Position numbers and translations under genes: made by a program. Below are positions 44,906-53,649 of a stretch of DNA of 64,000 nucleotides, in pieces; the stretch's first letter is position 1, and the number at the start of each line of letters is the position of its first letter. The stretch lies in the NCBI RefSeq assembly GCF_030068615.1, contig NZ_JASJOC010000002.1, forward strand, positions 62,001 to 126,000. The letters are read 5' to 3'. The notes beneath the pieces are model-generated. The model was not told the DNA's origin. It saw nothing but the letters and a program-made list of their open reading frames with translations, and made no database searches. This stretch comes from Halostagnicola sp. A-GB9-2. Lineage in GTDB: Archaea; Halobacteriota; Halobacteria; Halobacteriales; Natrialbaceae.

Positions 44906-45099
44906 GAACGCTCGAAAGACAGCGAACGGGAGGACTCACCGCGAATGATATAAAGACGCACTATATGCAGGTGACGGTAGCGTGTCGATTTCGTGACGTT
45001 ACGGTTGTGCGATAATCTCGAGAAGATTGTAGCTGGTGCGTTTATAGCGAAGAGTGTGACTCGAGCGGTGGAAAACAACTGACATGCGACCGTTCGCGG

Positions 45100-45576
45100 C
45101 TACCGGCGCATCAGTTCGGAAATCTTGTCCGTAATACCGCTGCTCGAGCCGAGTTTGAGGTAATAGGCGTCGCCGCCGTCTTCGTAGTAGTTGTCGATCC
45201 GACGGTTGATCTCGAAGCCAAGGTGTTCGTAGAATCGAAGCGCATCCTCGTTGGTCGTTCGAGCGTGACAGGTGATCGTGTCGTATTCCTCTGCGACGCG
45301 TGCGACGAGACGCTTGCCGATCCCTTCGCCCTGATAGTCGGGCGAGACCGCCAGAAAGAGAATGTAGCCGTCCCGTCGAACGGCCGCAAAGCCGATCAGT
45401 TCCTCGTCTTGCAGATAGATGTGAACGGTCGAGCGGCGATAAGCGTCGGTGAAGAAACTATGTCGCTGTTTGAGAACACCAACACGGTCGTTGATCTCCT
45501 CTTTGAGTTGCCAGGCTTCGTCGACATAATCGTCACTACCCGAGGTGACGACGCGACTGTCGATGTTGACGCTCAC
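45100..45576 (-). CDS. GNAT-family N-acetyltransferase
   Basis: A 158-residue GNAT protein that moves acetyl from acetyl-CoA to an amine. The acetyl-CoA loop is LAVSPDYQGEGIGKRLVARV, followed by TNEDALRFYEHLGFEI, the usual RimI/ArgA-like pattern. The target is not known. It lies divergent from the archease gene across a 198-bp space with A/T-rich promoter-like segments (around 45600-45660). Confidence 0.85.
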   Translation of the reverse strand: MSVNIDSRVVTSGSDDYVDEAWQLKEEINDRVGVLKQRHSFFTDAYRRSTVHIYLQDEELIGFAAVRRDGYILFLAVSPDYQGEGIGKRLVARVAEEYDTITCHARTTNEDALRFYEHLGFEINRRIDNYYEDGGDAYYLKLGSSSGITDKISELMRR

Positions 45577-45774
45577 TGCTGTCTTCTAACAGTCTCGTCA
45601 ATATAATTCCACCGGCATGCGAACTCGTGAAGGGATCATCATAACTTTGATATATTCGGCTGAGAAGGCGATTTTCGAACTGTTGGCGACCCGGGCAATC
45701 AGACATGCTAAATCGAATGTGTCCGGGCCGTGGAACCGACGGCCATACGGTCCTCGCCGATAAACCGGGAACCG

Positions 45775-46230
45775 ATGGGTTTCGAACTCCGAGAACACAC
45801 TGCCGATATCGCGGTTGGGGCAACTGGGGACAGTCTCGAGTCGGTTTTCGGCGCAGTCGCGGACGGACTCGCCGCGGCCTCGACCGAGGACATCCCCCAA
45901 ACTGGCGGAGACCGGTTCTCGCTCACGGTGAGTGCGGAAAATCTCGAGGCGCTGCTTTTCGATTACATCGATGAACTGATTTACCTCCGCGACGTTCGCC
46001 TCGAGCTTCCCGTCGATAATCGGGTCGAGAAACTCGAAATTGCCGAACTCGGTGAATCGCGAACCAAAGACGACTCGGCTGACGAGACAGCCTATTCGAT
46101 CGAGGCCACTGCACGCGGCGTTCCGTTATCCGAAATCACCGCACGAGAGATCAAAGCGGTCACGTACTCGGAGATGCGCCTCGAGGAGACCGACGACGGC
46201 TGGGAGGCGTACGTCGTGTTCGACGTTTGA
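45775..46230 (+). CDS. Archease
   Basis: A 151-residue cofactor that accelerates guanylation and turnover of the RNA ligase RtcB. The opening MGFELREHTADIAVGATGDSL and the metal-binding Asp/Glu pattern, ending in ITAREIKAVTYSEMRLE, are diagnostic. ATG at 45775 is the family start. RtcB follows 1.3 kb downstream in the same direction, with one membrane protein gene in between. Confidence 0.95.
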   Translation: MGFELREHTADIAVGATGDSLESVFGAVADGLAAASTEDIPQTGGDRFSLTVSAENLEALLFDYIDELIYLRDVRLELPVDNRVEKLEIAELGESRTKDDSADETAYSIEATARGVPLSEITAREIKAVTYSEMRLEETDDGWEAYVVFDV

Positions 46231-46318
46231 GTGTTAGGTGCCCCGTTACCGGGTTGGACGGCCGCGAAAAGTAGATCGTAGCCACGTCGTTTTTACCGCC
46301 GTCCTCATATCACTAGGT

Positions 46319-47416
46319 ATGTTTCGAAGATTCGACGTTCGACCGAGCCGGATCGGTGTCTGGCTCACAATTGCCGCCTGCTGGTTCGGCGCGACAGTCG
46401 GTTCGGTCAGTGCTCACGAGGAGTATGTCGTCGACGGGGAGCAGGGCGTTCCGGTCGACGAATTTCTCGCCGATGCGCTCACCGATCCGATGGTCGTCGG
46501 CCCGTTGCTGGCCGGGGGACTCGTCGTTCTCGGCATCGTAACTCTCTACCTCTGGATCCAGCCGTTCCAGCGGGATCTTGGCGCGTTCAGCCACGCGATG
46601 GACGAGTACGTCGACTACGTTCCATGGCTGTTGCGGATCTCCTTTGGCATCCCATTGATCGGTGCCGGTTTCGGCGGCTACTTCATTAGCCCCGCCCTCG
46701 AGGTCGAGCTTCGGATTCTGCAGGTCGGGCTCGGCTTTTTGTTGTTGTTCGGGTTCGCAACTCGAGTCGTTGCGCTCGCAACGTTGGCGGTCTATCTCGT
46801 CGGGGTGGTAATCTGGCCGACGCTTCTCTTACAATTCGAGTTCGTCGGCGGCCTGCTCGCCATCGCGTTGATCGGGAGCGGGAAGCCGAGTGCCGATCAC
46901 GTTCTCCAGCGAGTTGCCGGCACTCCGGGGACCGTCTACAGGCGGTTCGATCCGATCTACGATAGCGCACGTTCGTTTCAGGACCGAACGGCTCCCTACA
47001 GACGGTATCTTCCGACAGTCGTTCGATTCGGCCTCGGGACGACGTTCATCTATCTCGGTGCGACACAGAAGATCCTCCGGCCCGGACTGGCTCTTGAGGT
47101 CGTCGATCAGTACGATCTCACGGCGGTCGTCCCGGTCGCGCCCGAGCTCTGGGTTCTGGGTGCCGGACTCGCCGAGATCGCGCTCGGAACCGCCCTTATT
47201 CTCGGGCTGTTCACCCGAGCCAGTGCGGCGACGGCGATCGGGATATTTACGCTCACGCTGTTCGCGCTGCCGGACGATCCCGTCCTCGCCCACGTGGCTC
47301 TGTTCGGGATGGCCTCGGTCTTGCTTATCACCGGTAGCGGTCCGTACGCGCTCGACAATCGCACCGAACGGGTCGAAGAGGAACTCGAGGAGGCGGCTCC
47401 CGTTGCGAACCAGTAG
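46319..47416 (+). CDS. DoxX-like membrane protein with signal peptide
   Basis: A 365-residue membrane protein. Residues 1-33 look like a signal sequence or first membrane helix (RIGVWLTIAACWFGATVGSVSA). After an exported HEEYVVDGEQG stretch come about eight further helices; the second part has DoxX-like features (FGLGTTFIYLGATQKILRPGLA, GLAEIALGTALILGLFTRASA). Function unknown; DoxX relatives are linked to quinone or thiosulfate redox reactions. Its position between archease and rtcB, 88 bp after the former and 94 bp before the latter, is notable. Confidence 0.75.
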   Translation: MFRRFDVRPSRIGVWLTIAACWFGATVGSVSAHEEYVVDGEQGVPVDEFLADALTDPMVVGPLLAGGLVVLGIVTLYLWIQPFQRDLGAFSHAMDEYVDYVPWLLRISFGIPLIGAGFGGYFISPALEVELRILQVGLGFLLLFGFATRVVALATLAVYLVGVVIWPTLLLQFEFVGGLLAIALIGSGKPSADHVLQRVAGTPGTVYRRFDPIYDSARSFQDRTAPYRRYLPTVVRFGLGTTFIYLGATQKILRPGLALEVVDQYDLTAVVPVAPELWVLGAGLAEIALGTALILGLFTRASAATAIGIFTLTLFALPDDPVLAHVALFGMASVLLITGSGPYALDNRTERVEEELEEAAPVANQ

Positions 47417-47510
47417 CGCGTCGCATCGGGAACTGCGTAACTGATCGAGAGGTGCTATTCGGCGGCCAAAGAGACGAACACCTTTCACCGTCGGCGTCCG
47501 ATTTTCGGGT

Positions 47511-48995
47511 ATGACTACGTTCGACGCGGACGGCGTTACGCTCGAGCAGATTCGAGAGTACGTCTGGGAAGTAAAGCCAGAGGGAGAGATGAGAACGCCC
47601 GCGCGGGTCCTCGCGAGCGAAGCGCTCCTCGAGGAGATCAGCCAGGACAAGACCCTAGAGCAGTTACAGAACGCGACGCACCTGCCGGGGATGACCGACT
47701 ACGCGATCTGTATGCCCGACGGCCATCAGGGCTACGGCTTCCCGGTCGGCGGCGTCGGCGCGCTCGACGCCGAAGACGGCTGTATTTCGCCGGGAGCCGT
47801 CGGCTACGACATCAATTGCGGGGTCCGCATGATGCGGACGAACCTGACCTACGAGGAGGTCAAGGGCCGGGAGGAGGAACTCGTCGACTCGCTCTTTGCG
47901 AACGTTCCGTCGGGGCTCGGCGGCGGCGGCATCGTTGAATCGGGAATCGACGACGTCGAGGAAATTCTCGCTCGCGGCGTCGACTGGGCGCTCGAGAACG
48001 GCCACGCCGTCGAGGAGGATCTGCTCCACTGCGAGGACGAGGGGATGCGCGAGGGAGCGGATCCGTCGAAGGTTTCCCAGAAGGCCAAAGACCGCGGGAA
48101 GAATCAGATCGGTTCGCTCGGATCTGGGAACCATTTCCTCGAGGTCCAGCGCGTCACCGATGTCTTCGATGACAAGGTCGGCGAGGCGTTCGGACTCTCC
48201 GAAGACCAGATCGTCGTCCTGATCCACTGTGGCTCTCGAGGGCTCGGCCACCAGACGTGCAACGACTACCTGCGAAAGATCGAACAGCAACATCAGGGAA
48301 TGCTCGAGCAGTTGCCGGACAAAGAGCTGGCGGCGGCACCCGCCGGATCCCAGCTCGCCGAGGACTACTACGGCGCGATGAACGCCGCGATCAACTTCGC
48401 GTGGGTCAACCGTCAGCTGATCATGCACCGCACCCGGAAGGTCTTCGAGCGCGTCTTCGAGCGCTCCTGGGAGGAGATGGAGATGGACCTGCTCTACGAC
48501 GTGGCCCACAATATCGCGAAAAAGGAGACCCACACCGTCGGGTCGGCAGGAGACGGGAGCGACGTTCGGGAGGAACGAGAACTCTACGTCCACCGCAAGG
48601 GGGCGACTCGAGCGTTCCCGAAGGGCCATCCGGAAGTACCTGCGGCCTACCGCGACGTCGGTCAGCCGGTGATCATCCCCGGAAGCATGGGCGCGGGAAG
48701 CTACGTCCTTCGTGGCGGCGAAGCCTCGATGGATCTCACCTTCGGTTCGACGGCCCACGGCGCGGGACGCCTGATGAGCCGCACGCAGGCGAAAAACGAC
48801 TACTGGGGCGGCGACGTACAGCAGGAACTCGAGGACCAGGAGCAGATCTACGTGAAGGCCCAGTCCGGAGCCACCATCGCCGAGGAAGCGCCGGGCGTCT
48901 ACAAGGATGTCGACGAGGTCGTCAAAGTCTCCGACGAGTTGGGAATCGGGGACAAGGTCGCCCGGACGTTCCCGGTGTGTAACATCAAGGGATAG
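47511..48995 (+). CDS. rtcB: RNA-splicing ligase RtcB
   Basis: A 494-residue GTP-dependent RNA ligase that joins 2',3'-cyclic phosphate and 5'-OH ends of tRNA halves after intron removal. Metal ligands D100 and C103 lie in GYDINCGVRMM, with HCGSRGLGHQ and the guanylated His in GSTAHGAGRLMSR. There is no intein, unlike many archaeal RtcB genes. Archease is encoded just upstream. Confidence 0.97.
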   Translation: MTTFDADGVTLEQIREYVWEVKPEGEMRTPARVLASEALLEEISQDKTLEQLQNATHLPGMTDYAICMPDGHQGYGFPVGGVGALDAEDGCISPGAVGYDINCGVRMMRTNLTYEEVKGREEELVDSLFANVPSGLGGGGIVESGIDDVEEILARGVDWALENGHAVEEDLLHCEDEGMREGADPSKVSQKAKDRGKNQIGSLGSGNHFLEVQRVTDVFDDKVGEAFGLSEDQIVVLIHCGSRGLGHQTCNDYLRKIEQQHQGMLEQLPDKELAAAPAGSQLAEDYYGAMNAAINFAWVNRQLIMHRTRKVFERVFERSWEEMEMDLLYDVAHNIAKKETHTVGSAGDGSDVREERELYVHRKGATRAFPKGHPEVPAAYRDVGQPVIIPGSMGAGSYVLRGGEASMDLTFGSTAHGAGRLMSRTQAKNDYWGGDVQQELEDQEQIYVKAQSGATIAEEAPGVYKDVDEVVKVSDELGIGDKVARTFPVCNIKG

Positions 48996-49100
48996 ATTCG
49001 GCTCGAGACTCGTCTGAACGTTCCTCCGAAATTGTATCGTTCGGTTTCATCGAACTGAACCCCTATTTTGCAGATATGTCAGGATAGTCTTCACTCGTAC

Positions 49101-49120
49101 TGTTAGGGATTTCCCTTACA
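49101..49120. terminator. Near-perfect 20-bp inverted repeat between convergent genes
   Basis: TGTTAGGGATTTCCCTTACA pairs with itself except at one position and the centre. It lies between the stops of rtcB (48995) and the DUF2182 gene (49164), where a bidirectional terminator is expected. A further GC-rich symmetric element follows at 49121-49140. Confidence 0.4.
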
Positions 49121-49163
49121 GCGCGTTACGTATAGCGCGCATACTCTCATCATCCTCGGTACG

Positions 49164-49955
49164 TTACACCATCATGACCGCGATGAAAAGGACCCCGGAA
49201 ACCCCAGCGACGATGCCGACTGCTTTAGCCAATTGTGGGCCCCACGAAACCGTTCGTTCGAGCGAAAGCACGAGCGCAATGATCGCCATCCAGAGGATGT
49301 TCATCGAGCCGGCAACGACCATGAACGCGAACAATGCCCAACAGCACCCCACACAGAAGAGGCTAAAGCGCAAACCCATACTCGCGGCACCGCGAATCCC
49401 GGACCGATGGTAGGTCATCAGAAACCCGAACGGTGATCGACATTTATCGAGGCACTGGTATTTGTACGGCGATAGTTGGTATCCTCCGAGCAGTAGGAGT
49501 ACGCCTCCGATGAGGAGCGGCCCGTGATTGCTTACTAGCGATACGAGTGGGACCAGCGCGTTGACTGCCAGTGGAATGAGGCCGGTGAGCGTCCAGACGA
49601 GTGTATACACCCCGAGCAACGCGCTCAGCCTTGCGGCTTTTGCGGGTCTGGAGAGATCCTGCAGTGTCCCGTTGTACAGCCGGAACAACGGCACCGTCGA
49701 GGGATACATCATGGCGACCATCATCGTCCCCCACATGAGCAGATAGAGCACGACGCCGATAGGACCCTGTCCAATCGCCATCGCTTCGGGGACGCCGGGG
49801 TCAGACATCCGCATGTCCATCTTGCCTCCCGGCATTGGGACCCATCGCCAGAGGATTGCAATCCATGCACCGAGCGCGAGCACGTACATGACGATGGCGA
49901 TAAGCGGAAGTTGGCGTATGGTGAGGATCTGCTGTTCGGTCTTTCGTGTGGTCAT
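49164..49955 (-). CDS. DUF2182 integral membrane protein
   Basis: A 263-residue membrane protein of the uncharacterised DUF2182 family, often annotated as metal-binding. About seven helices are predicted, starting at residues 15-35. Family signatures are YKYQCLDKCRSPFGF (two Cys) with FCVGCCWAL and GSMNILWM further on; MMVAMMYPS is the Met-rich segment after the first helix. It is 25 bp downstream of the DUF1326 gene on the same strand, an association also known outside archaea. The biochemical role is not established; transport or handling of a soft metal through Cys/Met is inference. Confidence 0.88.
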   Translation of the reverse strand: MTTRKTEQQILTIRQLPLIAIVMYVLALGAWIAILWRWVPMPGGKMDMRMSDPGVPEAMAIGQGPIGVVLYLLMWGTMMVAMMYPSTVPLFRLYNGTLQDLSRPAKAARLSALLGVYTLVWTLTGLIPLAVNALVPLVSLVSNHGPLLIGGVLLLLGGYQLSPYKYQCLDKCRSPFGFLMTYHRSGIRGAASMGLRFSLFCVGCCWALFAFMVVAGSMNILWMAIIALVLSLERTVSWGPQLAKAVGIVAGVSGVLFIAVMMV

Positions 49956-49980
49956 ACCTGGAAAGAATTATGTGGAGAAC

Positions 49981-50586
49981 TCAGGTATTCGCCATTTCGA
50001 ACTCACCGAAGTACGAGTTATTGCCTCCGACGTCCCACGAAAAGTCGTCATCGAAGGCAACGGTCGCTTCGGTCGTCTTGCCAATGTTCGCTGTTTCGTC
50101 CGGCTGAATGAACGGGTGGGGGTATGCTGACCCCTGGCTATCGCCGAAGCCGACGCTTTTGTCGGTCTCGATCGAGACGATATCGCCCGCACTGAACGAG
50201 AGGTGGCCGTCCCCCGTTGAGTAGGATATCGGCACCACAACACTATCTTCGACGGTGTCGATCAGCGGCGCGGCGGCTTCAAACAACCCGCCTGCCTGGC
50301 CGGAGAAGATGGTTTCGAGTGCCTCCGCTTGCGCTTCATCAGCAGCCTCGTCGATCACGAGGACGACGTGCCACCCGCCGTCGAGAAGGATGCCGTCCTC
50401 CCAAACGAGCATCCCTGCTCCGAGCCTGTCTAGGGACACATCCCCGTACGCCCCTTCTTGGATATTCCAGAATCCGGCGAACGTACATTTGTCGTCGTCT
50501 GCTGGTTCGTACCACAGACACTGGCACGGGACCGAACAGTTGCACGCCTCGATGAAGTCGCCTTTGAGGTTCCAGTCTTGTGTCAT
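49981..50586 (-). CDS. DUF1326 family protein
   Basis: A 201-residue cytoplasmic protein of the DUF1326 family. The N terminus has the signature ACNCSVPCQCLW with C15, C17, C21, C23 and another Cys at 34, an obvious metal or cofactor site. The rest is acidic and beta-rich (FAGFWNIQEGAYGDV, VVLVIDEAADEAQAEAL, HPFIQPDETANIGKTTEATVA). It is first in a two-gene unit with DUF2182 and divergent from an HTH regulator. Function unknown. Confidence 0.9.
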   Translation of the reverse strand: MTQDWNLKGDFIEACNCSVPCQCLWYEPADDDKCTFAGFWNIQEGAYGDVSLDRLGAGMLVWEDGILLDGGWHVVLVIDEAADEAQAEALETIFSGQAGGLFEAAAPLIDTVEDSVVVPISYSTGDGHLSFSAGDIVSIETDKSVGFGDSQGSAYPHPFIQPDETANIGKTTEATVAFDDDFSWDVGGNNSYFGEFEMANT

Positions 50587-50956
50587 TGGTATGCTCCTCG
50601 ACCCCCGTCACAATCTTCTTCAAAGCGAATTAGTCTCGTTGAGGGTCGGATGTGAGAATTCAATAAATAATTGCAAGTAGTTAACCAACGACGATCTGGC
50701 AGTCGCTGACGTTCGCGCAATCACTGAAGCGAGAAATTCAGCCTTCCGGAGGTACTGTTCAATCGACCCGTCCAATCGAATGTCCATTTTAGCTCGCTAC
50801 AACACGCTGGCGAGCGTTGGTTGGGACAGGCAATCGATGACAGTCGAAAAACTCCGAAACCGTCGCTTAGGCCAGTTCTTGGACTGTTTCTACCAACCGT
50901 AGTATCGTCGTGTAAGAGCCCCCAATAGTTTTCGTGTTCCTTTGCGTACTCTAGAC
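50587..50956. promoter_or_regulatory. Divergent control region DUF1326 / HTH regulator
   Basis: These 370 bp are clearly lower in GC than their neighbours. An A/T-rich block (CAATAAATAATTGCAAG, about 50660-50676) lies upstream of the DUF1326 start and may be its promoter. A minus-strand frame of 55 codons (50620-50787) has no recognisable content. Otherwise no gene is seen. The bases around 50700-50880 could be a worn insertion remnant. Confidence 0.35.
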
Positions 50957-51781
50957 ATGAACCTTGATAGCATGGGACACCGCACTCCAGACTCACCGAT
51001 CGGCGACGTCGCGTATCTCGCCCGGTCAGAACACCGAATCCCGACACTCGTTGCGCTCACAGAGCGTCCACGGAGTCGCTCCGAACTCTGCGAGGTGACT
51101 GGTGTTTCCTCGTCCACGGTACGGCGGACGTTGAACGAGTTCGAAGAACGGCTCTGGATCCGCAAAGACGGCTACCAGTACGTAGCAACCCGGCTAGGAG
51201 AGGCGATCGCATCCGGAATGGAATACCTGCTCGACCGGGTCGAAACCGAGCGAAAGTTGCGTGACGTCTGGCACTGGCTCCCGAACGAGGTCAGCGAGTT
51301 CCCGATCGAGATCTGGTCGGAACTGACTGTAACTGTTGCCAACCCCGATGTCCCATACGATCCGGTAAAGCGATTCGAGTCGCTTCTCAAAAAGACGACC
51401 ACGTTACGATATCTCCGTCCAGATATTGCTTTGATGGACCCCTGTTTTGACGTTCTCTGTCAACAGATCGATAACGGTGTAGACGTAACGGTGATCGACC
51501 GACCGAACAGCCACATGTACTTTATTTCGACGTATCCGGAGCGCAGTTCCGAGTTGTTTCAACAAGACAACTTCACGGTGCTCGAACACGACGAATTATC
51601 GCCATATGGAATCGGTCTGCTTGACGAGCGCGTCACCATTAGCTGCTACGAGCAGGACAGTGGGGGGGTTCAGGCAGTGATCGATACCGACGTACCGGCG
51701 GTACGCGAATGGGCGCTGTCGGTCTACGAACGCTACCGATCCGATGCTCGGCCGATTGAACCCCAGCAGTTCGTCGAATAA
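50957..51781 (+). CDS. Haloarchaeal winged-helix transcriptional regulator
   Basis: A 274-residue regulator. The N-terminal winged helix (about 25-72) is RPRSRSELCEVTGVSSSTVRR, then LNEFEERLWIRKDGYQYV. A long C-terminal effector domain (about 90-255) has the YLRPDIALMDPCFDVLCQQI and VIDRPNSHMYFISTYPERS blocks of a haloarchaea-specific regulator group. ATG at 50957 is used; another at 50972 is possible. It is divergent from DUF1326/DUF2182 and followed by OsmC and a methyltransferase gene; it likely controls both directions. Confidence 0.82.
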   Translation: MNLDSMGHRTPDSPIGDVAYLARSEHRIPTLVALTERPRSRSELCEVTGVSSSTVRRTLNEFEERLWIRKDGYQYVATRLGEAIASGMEYLLDRVETERKLRDVWHWLPNEVSEFPIEIWSELTVTVANPDVPYDPVKRFESLLKKTTTLRYLRPDIALMDPCFDVLCQQIDNGVDVTVIDRPNSHMYFISTYPERSSELFQQDNFTVLEHDELSPYGIGLLDERVTISCYEQDSGGVQAVIDTDVPAVREWALSVYERYRSDARPIEPQQFVE

Positions 51782-51975
51782 CGCTCCAAGTCCAACTTTT
51801 GACCTGATCGTGACGTGGAGTATGGAACGAGAAGCGGTTCGGTGACGACCAACTCCAGATTGCAGTTGGTGAACCGTTTTCAGGGTCTGCAGGAACGCGA
51901 GGAACTGCCGAAACACCACAAAATAACCACTTTATCTTCGCCTTCGTAGCGTCTCTTGCCAGGAGGCAACATAAC

Positions 51976-52581
51976 ATGACTGACGACCAGCAAATCGCAC
52001 ACGGCATCGATCTCGAAACACTCGACGGGTTTGCCGAACACGCAGCCGGCCATCCTGAGGAGGTCCAGTTCGGCCTCCGAGCGTCCGCAACCTACGAGGG
52101 AACGGCCGCACACAGCCTGGCGAAGATCGACAGCTACGACCTCGGCGGCGAGACGATCACGCGTGAAACGCGCGAGTACACCCTTCCGTACGGCGGGTGG
52201 AAAGAAGTCCTCGACGCTGGTGGATGGGTCGGCGCGACCGACCGGATGGAACCGATTGAAGTCGCACTGTCTGCGCTCGCTGCCTGTATCAACGTTGGTA
52301 TTACCATCAACGCCGCCGCGAACGGTGTCGATATCGACCACCTTCGGACGCACGTCCGGACCGACTTCGATCCAGCGGTCCTCTTTAGTCTCGAGGAACT
52401 CAAAGAGTCCGACTCCGTCTTCGAGAATCTGACTGCCGAGATCGAAATCGATGGTGCGGACCTCGACGAGGATCTGATCGACGAGTGGGCGCGCCGAGCG
52501 CCCGTCTATACGCTCGTCTCGCTCGATCAAGAAGTTGATATGACCGTCAACACGCCCGCGGAGGTGGCGGGCGACGACTAA
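51976..52581 (+). CDS. OsmC-family protein with a single cysteine
   Basis: A 201-residue OsmC/Ohr-fold protein. The core helix EVALSALAACINVGITINAAANG holds C104, the only Cys in the protein. The second redox Cys of peroxide-reducing OsmC/Ohr proteins is replaced in RRAPVYTLVSL, so peroxidase activity is doubtful. A GGAGG box lies about 9 bp before the ATG. 12 bp separate it from the methyltransferase gene, so they share a transcript. Confidence 0.88.
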   Translation: MTDDQQIAHGIDLETLDGFAEHAAGHPEEVQFGLRASATYEGTAAHSLAKIDSYDLGGETITRETREYTLPYGGWKEVLDAGGWVGATDRMEPIEVALSALAACINVGITINAAANGVDIDHLRTHVRTDFDPAVLFSLEELKESDSVFENLTAEIEIDGADLDEDLIDEWARRAPVYTLVSLDQEVDMTVNTPAEVAGDD

Positions 52582-52593
52582 CGGTGAGCAACA

Positions 52594-53364
52594 ATGAGTG
52601 ATTCACTCGACACGGAGAAACTCGAACGCGAGGTCAAGTCGATGTACCAGGATGTCGCGGTGTCTACTGACGCCGAGTTTCACTTCGAGACGGGCCGTAC
52701 CCTCACCGAGCGGCTCGGCTACGATCCGGACATTCTTACCTACGTTCCCGACGAGGCGATCGATTCGTTCGCAGGCGTCGGCTACTACTTCGACATGGCG
52801 GATCTCGAACCGCGCGAGAAGGTTCTTGACCTCGGTAGCGGGTCGGGGATGGATGCCTTCTACGCTGCGATGAACGTCACCGAGACCGGGTCGGTCACGG
52901 GCGTGGACATGACTCCCGAGCAAGTTCAAAAAGCGAACGACCTCGCTGCGGACAGCGGCTTCCACAACGTTACCTTCAGCGAGGGATACATCGAGGACCT
53001 CCCGTTCGAGGACGCGTCGTTCGACGCAGTGATTTCGAACGGCGTGATCAACCTCTCTGCGGAGAAGAGGCGTGTCTTCGAAGAAGTACACCGGGTACTC
53101 AAATCGGGCGGACGGTTGGCCTTGTCCGACATCATCAGCGAACGACAGTTGCCAGAGAGCATCAAGACCGATGCGGATCTCTGGGCGGCGTGTATCGGGG
53201 GCGCCGAACAGGCCGATGACTACACGGGATTGATCGAAACTGCCGGATTTGAGGTACTGGAACTCCAGGAGAATACACAGTACGAGTTCGTCTCGGATCA
53301 GGCGGCGAACGCCTGCCAGAAATACGGTGTCAAGAGCATCTCGCTCAACGCCCGCAAACACTAA
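52594..53364 (+). CDS. SAM-dependent methyltransferase, ArsM-like
   Basis: A 256-residue class I methyltransferase. The SAM motif is VLDLGSGSGMDAFYAA (about 77-92), followed by VTGVDMTPEQVQKA and the ISNGVINLSAEK and VLKSGGRLALSDI blocks of arsenite methyltransferases. Of the three arsenic-binding Cys of ArsM, C200 (AACIGGAEQ) and perhaps C241 are present, but the first is Val (SFAGVGYY). Arsenic itself may therefore not be the substrate, or only the methylated form is. The transcript includes OsmC upstream. Confidence 0.85.
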   Translation: MSDSLDTEKLEREVKSMYQDVAVSTDAEFHFETGRTLTERLGYDPDILTYVPDEAIDSFAGVGYYFDMADLEPREKVLDLGSGSGMDAFYAAMNVTETGSVTGVDMTPEQVQKANDLAADSGFHNVTFSEGYIEDLPFEDASFDAVISNGVINLSAEKRRVFEEVHRVLKSGGRLALSDIISERQLPESIKTDADLWAACIGGAEQADDYTGLIETAGFEVLELQENTQYEFVSDQAANACQKYGVKSISLNARKH

Positions 53365-53373
53365 TGAGAGACC

Positions 53374-53632
53374 ATGACTGACGAAACCAGCTTGGTCGAC
53401 GAGATATCGCGGCGAACAGCATTGCAAGCCAGCGCTGGCGGCCTCGGTGTGGGTCGGCCTGTCCGGAGCTGCCACCGCTCACGATGACGAGAACAACGAT
53501 GTAAATGACGACCGTGACGAGGACGATCCCGAAGTTGACGAACAACCCGAGAGTATCCGCGAACTCGTACGCGCCGTCGATCGACACCCGCCGGAGGTCC
53601 TCGATAACGTCAACGAACCCGCTGAGTACTAA
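53374..53632 (+). pseudogene. Frameshifted gene for a Tat-exported acidic peptide
   Basis: An ATG at 53374, 9 bp after the methyltransferase stop, opens a frame with SRRTALQASAGGLG, a twin-arginine signal. That frame ends at TGA 53487. The continuing hydrophobic segment VWVGLSGAATA and an acidic mature part (HDDENNDVNDDRDEDDPEVD...) lie in the next frame from about 53447 to TAA at 53632. A one-base change near 53446-53452 would restore a product of about 85 residues. A sequence error, decay or programmed shift are all possible. A hairpin follows the stop. Confidence 0.6.
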
Positions 53633-53649
53633 CTGATTCAACTCGAACG

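Noticed and set aside
47664-48758. A 364-codon minus-strand frame inside rtcB
   Set aside because: Antisense to a gene whose product is certain.
50620-50787. A 55-codon minus-strand frame in the DUF1326/HTH gap
   Set aside because: No family resemblance and not acidic enough; listed only as part of the control region.
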